From positions 322,035,829 through 322,099,828 of the forward strand of contig CM040125.1 of NCBI GenBank assembly GCA_022559845.1: DNA of 64,000 nt, written 5' to 3'. Each line of letters starts with the position of its first letter. Positions within the stretch are counted from its first letter, which is position 1. A program made the position numbers and the translations under genes. The notes below the pieces were generated by a model. It was given only the letters and a program-made list of their open reading frames with translations. It ran no database searches and was not told the origin of the DNA. The DNA is from Amorphophallus konjac. Its lineage: Eukaryota > Streptophyta > Magnoliopsida > Alismatales > Araceae. This document shows, one piece after another, positions 53,175-62,941 of this stretch.

Positions 53175-53660
53175 CCCTAATCCGGCGTGGCCTAATTCGG
53201 CGCCCAAAGCGGCGCGCCGGGTTAGTCCCCCTCTCAAATCCCAAGTTCACGAAATCAGCTTAAACTGGCGCCATCACACCCTCCTTCCTAAACCGGTACG
53301 CTCCTCGCCATGCCGTTTTAGCATAAATCGACGCGCCCCTCGCCACACTGTTTTAACCTCTTAGATCCCTAAACCGGCGCGCCCCTTTGCCATGCCATTT
53401 TAGCCTAAACTGGTGCCCCATCCTCACGCCGTTTCAACCATCTGAAGCCTCTGAACTAGCGCGCCTCTTTGCCACACCGTTTTAGCCCTAAACCGGCCCA
53501 CCACCCTCACACCGATTTACCCTCCTGGATCCTCTAAACCGGCGCACCCCCTCTCCACACCGTTTTAACCCCTCATACACCCAAATGCCTGCTTCATACC
53601 CCCACGCCATTTTAGCCATGCTCCCATGCCACCCTCTAAACAGGTGCGCCCCTGGCATAA
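53175..53660 (+). repeat. Second minisatellite, alternating CTAAACCGGCGCGCC and GCCGTTTTAGCC
   Basis: About eight degenerate units of 45-70 bp in which TAAACCGGCGCGCC-like and CGCCGTTTTAACC-like blocks alternate. The two blocks are partly inverse complements, so adjacent blocks can pair. Related to the array at 51520-51975 but longer in period. Confidence 0.75.
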
Positions 53661-54342
53661 CCACAAATGTTTTAGAACTTCCGCTCCCCCCGGACTCAGT
53701 ATGAAGAGAATATCAATGACGCCCCGCTAAGTCGGATTCAGACTTTGGGAATCATCCCATTGTGGCCATGATTTGGCACTACCCCGGGTAGATAGTTCGT
53801 CGAACTTGAACCGTCTCTACCGGGATCCAATCCCACATTCTCATTAAACTTGTCGTGTTCACGACAGACATCTGCACGGTTTTGTCACCGTCTTTCATAC
53901 TACAAACACAGACTTCTGTCCGAATATGAAATGGTCTGCGAGTGACTGGCATATATCTGTGAACATTTACGTCCCAATGCGGGGTTTGTTTAAACTCAGC
54001 TAGAGACTTCATTCTCTCATTTCGTTAATATGAATTTCAGGCAATAGGGCCCTTTTTTCTAGCAATCAATCAAGGGTTTTCCCCCCCCAGAGGGGATGTA
54101 ATTAACGCCGTGACCTTTACGACGTGGCGGGCTCTTTGTCCCGACACAACACACACAATCGCCTGACTAGTCAGATCGAGCGCACCACGGGCTTCATTGA
54201 AGCCCGAATAAATCATCACCTAGGTGACTGGGGCGCCCGCGCACAAATAAATCGAATACATGAATGAACAAAGAAAATAACAAGATGGATAACTATTTTT
54301 AAGCATGAACAGAAGGCACATTGAGGATGAATACTAAAATAC

Positions 54343-55382
54343 ATGAGGAACTGGAGAACTCAAGGTGGAAGGAGCTGTGGCACGTGGATGTCGTCCCCTC
54401 TGAGGGTGCCCTCACAGGGGTCACCGAGTAGGAAGACCGTCGCTCCGTCGTTGGCGCCGGTCGATGTGGGCTGCCCTCATCGATCCTATGCCCAGATTCT
54501 CGTGGCTACTAAACCGGGGCCAGCCATTAGAATCGGTGTGAAGGCGCCTGTTTTCACTAACTCGGGGGAGCTAGCTATCTACTTCTCCCAAGATGAGGTA
54601 AACTGTTCCATTCTGGCATTGAAAAGGGCTATTATTGCGCGCTGTTCCTACGGCTGATGCCCTATACCCGAGTTGAAGACATGCTTGATGCAAAGGCTTT
54701 CGCTGCAATCTGACTTTATCGTCAGCATTCTTAACCCAAGGCATTTGCTGTTTCGTTTTGATAATGAAGCCAACTTTCTAAAGATTTTCATGTGTCGAAG
54801 CCTATATGTTAAGGGCCTGCTATATCAGTTTTTCAGATGGGATCCCCAGTTTGATTTCAATGCTGATCCTTCTACTCTTCCAATCTGGGTGGGCTTTCCC
54901 ATGCCACTAGTTAATTTTTATTATGAGGATTTCACTACTTCTATTGCTGCAAACCTGGGACCTATTTTATGCATCCATGACGCTACTGTGGCCATGACGC
55001 ATACCCAGGAAGCTCTGGTTTGTGTTGAACTAGACATATCTAAACCCAGGCCTGAGCGTCTTTGGGTTGGATGTGGTGGTAATGGTTTCTGACAGAAAAT
55101 CACCTATCATAAGGTGCCTCATATATGTCAGTTCTGCCATAAACTTGGTCATCACGAAGTTGATTGTCTTCGGAGGAGGAAGGGGAAAAATTTGGTGGTT
55201 GAAAGTCAGGTGGGGTCCCTCTTGGGGCCTCCCTCGAAGGAGGTTATTCAAAATGTTTTGAAAGCTTGGCGTCCGAGAGATAAGATTGATATATCTCAAC
55301 AGCCGGCTCTACAAACTCGTAACAGTTCTGATGATTCTCAGGAACCTCCAGACGCCCTTGTCACTTTGCTTGTGTCTCAGTA
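54343..55382 (+). pseudogene. L1 ORF1 (gag-like), DUF4283 domain and CCHC zinc knuckle
   Basis: RNA-binding protein of the LINE particle. Open parts 54343-54657, 54673-55092 and 55114-55413 are separated by single stops (54655-54657 and 55090-55092). The first ends with VFTNSGELAIYFSQDEV. The second is a typical DUF4283 domain: NPRHLLFRFDNEANFLKIFM, WDPQFDFNADPSTLPIWVGF and a YYEDFTTSIAANLGPILCIH segment. The third has CQFCHKLGHHEVDC, a full CCHC knuckle. The frame runs into the solo LTR at 55383 and the ORF1 C-terminus follows after 58424. Confidence 0.88.
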
Positions 55383-58300
55383 TGTAATACCCCAAATTCT
55401 TTTAGAAATTTAATTAGAAATTATTTGAATTTATTTGAATTAATGGGAATTAATTCATAGAATAAGTCACATTTCGACTATTTTATAAAAATCCATAAAA
55501 ATCATATTCTTGTAGAATCAATTACGTTTAACAATTTTTTCTTCTGTGGCCAACCCTAATAACATCATTAACTAGGCCGAATTAGTGGGATTAGTCAAAT
55601 TTTCACACCTACCTAACCAAATTCGTGCTCAATGTTAACCCCACAATAAAATCCTCAATTCGAGCTCATTTATTAAACAAATCAGGTGATTCCAGGGGCA
55701 AATGAAAGGTATTAAAGAGAGGATCATTTCCCCTCTTACAATGCCATGACATTTTTATCGTATGGGGAGCATTTCGTCGCGCATGGGCTAGGTCAACAAT
55801 TTCGGCGGCGTTTTGAACACGCCACTTGATGGGTCGATTTCTCCATTCTTGGAAGGATCCAGAACGAGTATGACCTATTAAAATAAAGCCCTATGTGTCT
55901 ATTTTCATTTGGGAGTAGTGGTGGTCACAAAGGATTCTGATCTAGTGAGATCTCTCGCGTTTATTGGAGGAGTGTCCGAGTTCGCAGGGTTTTTCTTAGG
56001 CCCTCTTCCTTCCTTCGATTGAGGTAGGTAATCTTGGCCAAAACATGCAAGTAAATATACCATTTTGTTCCTCTCTTAGTTCGCTTTCCATTGGTAGTAA
56101 AAGCCCAAAATTCTATTAGGTGTGGAGGGAGATCTCGTGGAAATAGTGAAGGGCTGTCAAACGAGCATTCTTCGTTCTAACTTCTAAATCTCTCTTCAAT
56201 TCAGGTAGATGATAATAGACCCAACTCTAATTAATGTATATGGTTGTAATCATCAGCATGTTATCTATCTTTTGGCATAGAAAGCCCCAATTTTTATAGA
56301 CCATGCTTAGAGAATTTCATGTTTGATTAGAAGCAGGCTAAGACTAGGTTTTTAAGTGTTCTTCCTAGATAGGGTGTGATTTTGATTGGTTTCCGGTGAA
56401 TTTAGTGTTCCAAACCCTTACAATATGACCCTAGTATGTCCATCAAGAACCTAGGGGCATGGGGTTAAGATCTCAGCCCAATTAGACCCCAATTGGGTGA
56501 GATCCGGCGGTTTCCGGAAGTCTCGTTCGCGTCCGCGAACCCGGGGGTCGACCCATTGGGTCGACCCGTACACAGACAGAAGTCTGTCTGTGCAGGGGTC
56601 GACCCAATGGGTCGACCCATATGCTGTCAGACCCGATAGGTTTGTTTTTGGCCCGAGGATCGATCCGGACCGTGAGGGGATCGACCCATTCAAGCCTAGT
56701 CCAATTGAAAACCATATTTTGAGGAACCAATGACCCATACATGCAATCCTATGATCTCAAATTAAGTCCGGTGTTCCTCAATCTAAAATTGAAGAACAAT
56801 GGTCCCTGCACTCAATCAAAGTGTAAAAACCATTCCGATTACTATCTCCGCTTCAACACACACAAATGGTTAATTAGAAACCCATATAATAAAATGGTAA
56901 TTTGGAAAGTAAATTGCTATCTTATATTACTGTCTATTGTCATTATTGGCTTGTTCTAGTATCTTGAGTTACCATCTTGTAATTAACTTATCTCTTGAAA
57001 TTGAGATTATAATAATTCACGAATCAAGGTACTTTGAAATGGCTGTTAGGAAATCAATTAAAAGCCCTTATACCCCGATAGAATAGACTAATAGCACACT
57101 AACAATCAATATGGCATTACGGCCATTAAGCCTAAATTGCTGTCCCTTAGTACGATTCTACCCGGACACTCTATCCAGCGAGATAGAATCCGCCATTTTG
57201 AGACCCGTATGACCCGGCTACGACCTAGAAATTGTGACCAAATCGCTGGGTTATAAGTCACTGATCAACTTGGGCTAATCAGCACATGAGCAGCCCATAG
57301 TTGACTGCTTTTCTCCATGAATGGTCTAGTGTAGTCCGTATAAGTATCGTAATTGTGTCTTAAGGTCACGTATTGCTTACTTACCTGAACGGCACACTGT
57401 CAACCGTTCATTCTTGACCTCGTGGACTGAGTTTGGTCCAGCTCTTGTAATGCGTCCAGTAGTAGCCGTATGTCCTGTCAAATGGCCCAAAAGTGACCGT
57501 ATACCGAGTTTTTAAGTTAATGAATCATAGGACATGTTAGTCCTTAAATCTCGTACTTTTGACAGAAATTTCTCTGATTAATTGGCCATTAAACTTGATT
57601 AAATGTCCAGACAAAACTTGGGATCTTGGATCCAACAAATCAATGCCAACACATCATAAGGGCCCGGTCTGGTCCTGGGGAGAGCGCTCGAAAAGTACTT
57701 GTACCCATGGGAGTTTGTAATGACATGGTGAGGCATTGCACCGAGTGCATGATCAGCGTGACGTCTACGACAGAAAATCTCTTGTTATACTTGTTACATT
57801 ATCGTGCTTGACTTGATGTTTAACATACTTGCTTGTTGGCCAATTCTATATTTTAATTTCCTATTGAACATTCTTGTACTTGATATTCTTGTTAATTCTT
57901 GTCATCATATATTTCTTGACCTTGCAACATTTTATATTACGCTGTTTTATCATCTCGTCAGTTATTTTCTTTCTTGTCATTGCATTTAAAATGTAACTAA
58001 TTGGTTAATCATGTAAACTTGCCTGTTATTATCTATTGAGCGTTAGCTCATATAGTTGTTTTCCCCTTTTCCAGGCTATTCAGGTGACGATGCACATACT
58101 GAAGGGGAGGGACAGGAGTGATACCCTTGAGTGTACCTATTAGTAGATGCCGAGTTGGCATAGTTGTTTACATTAGTTACTCTTAGTGTTGCGTTAGCAC
58201 TTTATTTACCTTTTGGGAGTCAGTTATTGTATTAGAATCAATTTGGAAGTTATGGTTGATCGTGTTTAAGCATTGATGGTTATTGTAATAAAACTTGGAG

Positions 58301-58424
58301 TCTTTCTTGATCAATAGAAGTACTTCTTTCCATAGCACCTGTACGATTATTTAGTTTAGCATATTAATATTATCTCTAGCTACTTTCTACTATACGTCCC
58401 GATATTCCGCGTTGGGGCGTGACA
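55383..58424 (+). repeat. Solo LTR, 3042 bp, inserted in L1 ORF1
   Basis: Starts TGTAATACCCC and ends GGGGCGTGACA, an imperfect 11-bp inverted repeat, and is flanked by the perfect duplication CAGTA (55378-55382 and 58425-58429). The ORF1 frame continues across it. No internal region, PBS or coding sequence is visible, so it is a recombination product of an LTR element. The end sequences resemble those of gypsy chromoviruses of the Tekay/Del type; this class assignment is tentative. It contains the large palindrome at 56545-56618. All open frames in it are short. Confidence 0.88.
56545..56618. repeat. Near-perfect 74-bp palindrome in the solo LTR
   Basis: Arms of 36 bases (56545-56580 and 56583-56618) pair with two mismatches around a two-base centre. 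Each arm contains two copies of GGGTCGACCC, itself a perfect 10-bp palindrome, and ends in CACAGACAGA/TCTGTCTGTG. A smaller hairpin, GTTCGCG-TC-CGCGAAC, lies just upstream (56525-56540). Confidence 0.95.
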
Positions 58425-58429
58425 CAGTA

Positions 58430-58852
58430 CACTAATCTGCCTGAGCCATAGGATGACAGCCTTCACAAAGCTGAGCAGGTTATGGGCTGTTACAACGATG
58501 CTATTATTCACTCCTCAGTTGTTGATGGTGAAGTTCAGTGCAATTCTGGGTCTTATTACCCTGTTGCTCATCTGCATGGTGTGCATGATACTGGTCCACA
58601 ATAGCATGGTTCCTCCCCTCCTCAAGGGCCGCTACCAACGCCGGCGGTGGGCGACATCCCTGGAGCTTTGGACTCTCAACAAACTTTTTAGGGACAATCT
58701 ACATTGCCTACGGCAACTGATCTGGCATATCAAGAGAATATTTTCATGCCAAACGCCGTTATTACCATGGTTGAAGGTGCACCGCTGATCGTCGGTGTTC
58801 GCACCAGATCCTAGCGAAAAGCTGGTGGTGATCCCTCTGGTATCATGTCATC
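58430..58852 (+). pseudogene. L1 ORF1 C-terminal tail
   Basis: Continues the ORF1 frame after the solo LTR as a polar, Gln/His-rich tail with several stops (for example after the first few codons, near 58452). Readable pieces include MGCYNDAIIHSSVVDGEVQ and VAHLHGVHDTG. Low complexity, no domain. The 111-codon frame at 58453-58788 is a different frame over the same bases and is not a gene. Confidence 0.55.
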
Positions 58853-59570
58853 ATGATCTTTCCTATCCTTTTTTGGAATGCTAGAGGAATTGGAAATTTA
58901 CCCATGAAATGGGGTCTGAGACATATGGTTAAGCAATTTCATATTCTTGTTCTGGCTATTTATGAACCTAAAATCTTTTTGGATGCTGTTGGTTCTCTTT
59001 GCCAATACTTCCGCATGCAGGCTTTCGCTGGCAACGGGGGTGAAGGATCGAAGATCTGGTTATTGTGGAAGGACCATGTCAACATTACTATCAATTCTAC
59101 ATCCCCACAAAATATCACTGCCCTTTTTTGGCAAGGCGATTCACCTTTCTGCTATTTGGCTGCTATCTATGCTGACTGTGATATGTGTATTCGACGAACA
59201 CTTTTTGATATCTTACTTGATTTCACCAACCAGGCGGATCTTCCGTGGGTTGTTGGCGGTGACTTCAACTGTATCGCCTGTCCTTCTGAAAAATCAGGCA
59301 GCATATTCTCTAACGTCCAGTCCATGTTGGACCTGAACGCCTTTACCTCCGTGGCGGGTCTCCTGGACATTGGTTACAGAGGCAACCAATTCACCTAGAT
59401 GAACAACAGATTAGGCAACGCATCTATTAAAGCCAGGCTTTATTGTGTGTTGGTTAATTCATACATGCAGCGTGATTTCCATGGCCTCTATGTTCAACAC
59501 CTTAATAGGGGGCCCTCTGATCATGCACCTTTGCTCCTGAATATGGATAATGCCCCTTGACCCCCTTCAA
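58853..59570 (+). pseudogene. L1 ORF2: AP-like endonuclease domain
   Basis: Nicks the target DNA to prime reverse transcription. Starts at ATG 58853. Motifs in order: LFWNARGIGNLPMKWGLRHM, then YEPKIFLD where plant L1 usually has an ETK-type catalytic site. PWVVGGDFNCIACPSEKSGS, LLDIGYRGNQFT and TAG 59396-59398 (usual Trp) follow, then YMQRDFHGLYVQHL and GPSDHAPLLL with the catalytic SDH. ETK reading as EPK suggests a change in the active site. Confidence 0.88.
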
Positions 59571-61172
59571 GGTTTATTTTCCAATCCATGTGGGCTACCC
59601 ATGCCTCCTTCAGCGAGGTGGTCTCTAATGCCTGGAGGATGGCTGACGCTCACCATCATAATCCTTTCGTGGTCCTACAGATTAAGCTATGAGCTATTAA
59701 GAAAGCTTTGCTTAGCTGGAACAAGGAGACTTTTGGTGATCTAAATTCTAATATTCGCCAGGCCGAGCTTGAGGTTGCCTCCCAACAGGAAATTTTTGAT
59801 AACAACCCGACTGAAGTCACTAGGGCTGCCCTCAATGAAGCTAATGCTCACCTACGAAAGGCTCTTCATTGTAAGAAGCTCTTTTGGGCCCAGAAGTCGC
59901 GTATGCAATGGCTCAGCAATGGGGATAGGCACACTACATTTTACCATGCGGTTGTCCAAGGCAATCGGCGCAGGAGCTTCATTGATCGGCTGCGGATTGG
60001 TGAGGTCTGGTGCCATGATCATGATGTGCTTCGGAGGGAGGCGGCTAGTTTCTTCCACGGTCTTCTCACCTCATGTGATCACCATATTGATGACTCTTTA
60101 CTGGATGCCATCCCCTCTATCATCACTGAAGAGCACAATAGTTCACTCTGTGTGGTTCCAAAGGTGGAGGATATATATCAAATGGGATGTATGGAATATG
60201 AATGGCAATAGTGCCCCAGGCCCGGATGGCTTCACTGGCTGCTTCTATACCAGCTGTTGGGACATAATTGCCGAGGTTGTGGTTGCTGCTATCCAAGGTT
60301 TTTTCAAAGGGTTTCCACTACCCCGGGGCATCACTTCCACTCTCATAGCTCTCATCCCCAAGGTGGCCAGACCGTCAACCTTCGACGATTTCGGTCCCAT
60401 TAGCCTATGCAACTTCTGATATAAGATTGTTTCCAAGATTTTCTCAGACCGGCTCATGGATATCCTTCCCATGATCATCTCTGATGAACAAGGCGCTTTC
60501 GTGAAAGGGAGGTTCATCATTGACAATGTCTCTCTGGGTAGACAATTGGTTGGCGACCTTGGTAGAAAATGTAGAGGTCATAATGTTATCCTCAAGTTGG
60601 ATATCATGAAAGCGTATGATCAGGTAGAATGGGATTGTTTATTTGTCATTCTCCGTCGATTCGGTTTCTCCTCCTGCTTCACTTCCTATATGGCTATGCT
60701 GTCTGCCAACTGCTGGTTCTCCGTAATATTTAATGGGGTGGCTGATGGTTTCTTCAAGTCTTCCCGGGGAGTTTGGCAAGGTGATCCACTTGCTGCAGCG
60801 CTCTTCATCATCATGGAAGAGTTTCTTAGTAGGGGGCTTGCCTGCCTGCACAACACTGGTCTCCTTCGCCCTTTCTCCGGACCCAGAAGCTGTCCAATGA
60901 TATCACATTTGCTATACGCTGATGACACCTTAATCTTCCTCAACGGCCAGGCAAACAATCTTCATAGACTTATGCATTTCATTCAGTCTTATGAACGATG
61001 CTCCGGACAGAAGATCAATGCGGCTAAAAGCTCTTTCATGGTATCTCAGAAGGCATCGGCTCGGTTGTCTAATATAATTAAGGATACCACGGGGTTCCAG
61101 AAGCAGGTTTGTGCCATGGCCTACCTGAGCATCCCGCTTTGGCAGGGTCGTACCCGTGTCTCTGACTACATC
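59571..61172 (+). pseudogene. L1 ORF2: reverse transcriptase
   Basis: A linker region at 59708-60211 (SWNKETFGDLNSNIRQAELE, FWAQKSRMQWLSNGDRHTTF, IDRLRIGEVWCHDH) is followed by a frameshift near 60190. RT motifs: NGNSAPGPDGFTGCFYTSCW, TLIALIPKVARPSTFDDFGP, a TGA, then DEQGAFVKGRFIIDNVSLGR. NVILKLDIMKAYDQVEWDCL, RGVWQGDPLAAALFIIMEEF and the intact catalytic box LLYADDTLIFL follow (YADD at 60915-60926). The ISYLG-type motif reads MAYLSIPLWQGRT. The sequence stops being L1-like at 61173. Confidence 0.92.
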
Positions 61173-62941
61173 TGTTGACACTCGTTTTTTGCTGACAAGT
61201 TGAGTCATTTCTCTTACTCCCATTTATTGATGCCTCGAGTTGTCCATCACTCGTTGGGCTATTTTCAGACAACATCTTTGGGTTTATTTTATGGGTAGCC
61301 TCCCTCCCTGGCTAGGTCCGAGTTGATTCAGGGCTTAATGGGCCTTGGTCTTGGTTGATTGAGCTTTTTCTATGAATTTCAAGCACCCATGTACATGTGC
61401 GGTCAACCTCCAGCCGTTCAACCATATGTGCGGTTGATACTGGGCCGTTCATATATTTATGGGATATTTAGCTGATTTTTTGAATTATCACCGACAAGCA
61501 TATATACGGCCTATCCACAGCCGCACAAGACCATTGTGCGGTACCTCCTAAGCCGTCTATCTCTCAAGAGTCCTACATTCGATTGATTTTTCAGATAATT
61601 ATCTAATTATCTAATCTATTTTGATTTATCACCGACAAGGCATGGGCGGTTTCATTTTGGCCCCTCTTGTAGATGTACGGTCTATCCACAGCCGTTTATC
61701 TATGAGAGTCTAACGGTGAGGTTTTCGGTCAGTTCGATGGATAGTTGGATAATATTTTCTATTTATTGAATTTCCACCGACAGGGTTGGATGGCCTAGGG
61801 GATGGCCGCTCAACACGTTGGGTGGTCTATCGTGAGACAGTTCATCGTCTTGATTCCTAAAAATTTCAAGGGTTTTCTCTCTCTATCTGTGGTTTTATCC
61901 CTAACTTCTCCCGTCATTTTCTCCGTGAATACTGAACCAAATTTGATGCCATTTCTTCTGGATGAAAGATAATTCGATTATCTACGACGTTCCTTTGATT
62001 ATCTCGACCTGAAAATGCCTAAAAACCCTAATTTTGGGGTTGGCTCCTTAGGCTCTATAAATAGACCCTAGAGGCTACCTTCGAAAGGGGGGGCGGATTT
62101 TTGGTCGACGACGAAGCCCTGCCGAATCTTTGAGCGACCTAGTGCCAGGGAGGGGGGCCTTCTAAGTCCCTACAGGCCTCCGGTCTAGGGAGTAGTCTTT
62201 GTTTTGAGTCTTTTTGCATTTGATAGTCCCGTCTCCTCCAGTTGCATGCTTGTTTTCTTCATACCCATTCGACAAATTTTTGTCATTCTCGTGCATCATT
62301 CACACCCTCCTATGTTTTTGATGCCTCTAGGGGTTTAAAACCCCCCATGTATCCTCCACTTCATTTAGTTATGTTTATTTCCTTCCGTTTGAGCATTCAC
62401 TACACTTTGTAGTTCTAATTTGGATTTTTTTTGTGTTCTACACTCTATTTCGCAAGTCAGCAACACACTAACACGAGGCCCATCCTTTCTGGCCGGCCGG
62501 AAAGGGTGGAGGTTGGACCTTTGCATCTTAGGGCATGGTGGTCTTGTGCGGCTTCTTCAGGACCGTTCAGTGAGACGTACGGCCTGGTATCAACCGTTAT
62601 TCCTCCTCCTGCGGTCATCATCAAGCCGTTCAACCCTCCGTCCATCTTCATCCCGCGTTCCACCCCAGCGCTGATGAGCGGCCTATCGTGAGACCGCGAG
62701 TACCTACAGGTGGTCCATAAAGAGCCGTTCAACGTGTCAGTGCTGGTTTTAAGGCGAGTACCTACCCTCTTTCCAAGATACGGCGTGTTCATCACGTTCA
62801 GCATCTTGGTGGCGATCACAGGTTTACACCCTTCTGTCCCCCTTCTATTTTCCATTTATTTCTCATATCGATTTAGTAGAAGGGATAGAAAGGACTTTGG
62901 AGTCCGGGTATAGTATTGGAGGTAAGAAAAACATATCAACA
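61173..62941 (+). repeat. 5' LTR of an LTR retrotransposon that runs off the window
   Basis: Starts TGTTGACACTC directly where L1 ORF2 is cut and ends ATATCAACA (TGTTGA/TCAACA inverted ends). 1769 bp. TATA at 62056, a PBS candidate 10 bases after the end, and many copies of a GCGGTC...GACCGT micro-hairpin. The second LTR and the target duplication (expected ACATC from 61168-61172) lie outside the window. Confidence 0.75.
62056..62064 (+). promoter_or_regulatory. Probable TATA box of the last LTR
   Basis: TATAAATAG, preceded by AAAAACCCTAATTTTGGGG and followed by ACCCTAGAGGC; typical plant core promoter spacing inside an LTR. Confidence 0.7.

Larger units (their letters stand above)
50901..54330 (+). 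mobile_element. Remnant of a second Tat-like element (3' non-coding region only)
   Basis: Resembles 20380-23780 of the Tat element in order and in sequence patches. Both have TATA plus purine-rich leader (52285 versus 21065), then GGGGGAGGTGCTGCC (52914) versus GGGGAGGTGCTGCC (22852). Both have GATGTAATTAACGCCGTGACC (54096) versus GACGTAATTAACGTCATAGCG (23607), and GTCAGATCGAGCGCACCACGG (54171) versus GTCAGATCGAGCGCACAATAA (23684). GC-rich minisatellites occur in both, but with different units. No coding sequence. The right side is cut by the L1; no LTR or duplication identified. Confidence 0.6.
54331..61172 (+). mobile_element. L1-type LINE, interrupted by a solo LTR and cut at its 3' side
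   Basis: Two-ORF plant L1: ORF1 with DUF4283-like domain and zinc knuckle (54343-55377, then 58430-58850) and ORF2 with endonuclease and RT (58853-61172). The solo LTR at 55383-58424 splits ORF1. At 61173 an LTR element interrupts ORF2 after the RT; the rest of the L1, including any RNase H and poly-A tail, should lie beyond the window. The 5' border near 54331 is where similarity to the Tat-like remnant ends and is approximate. Confidence 0.85.

Noticed and set aside
56451..56742. Overlapping 80-95-codon frames on both strands with VDP/WVDP repeats
   Set aside because: They are translations of the 74-bp palindrome and its GTCGACCC repeats in a non-coding LTR.
58453..58788. 111-codon hydrophobic membrane protein
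   Set aside because: It is an alternative frame over the L1 ORF1 tail, which continues from before the solo LTR in another frame.
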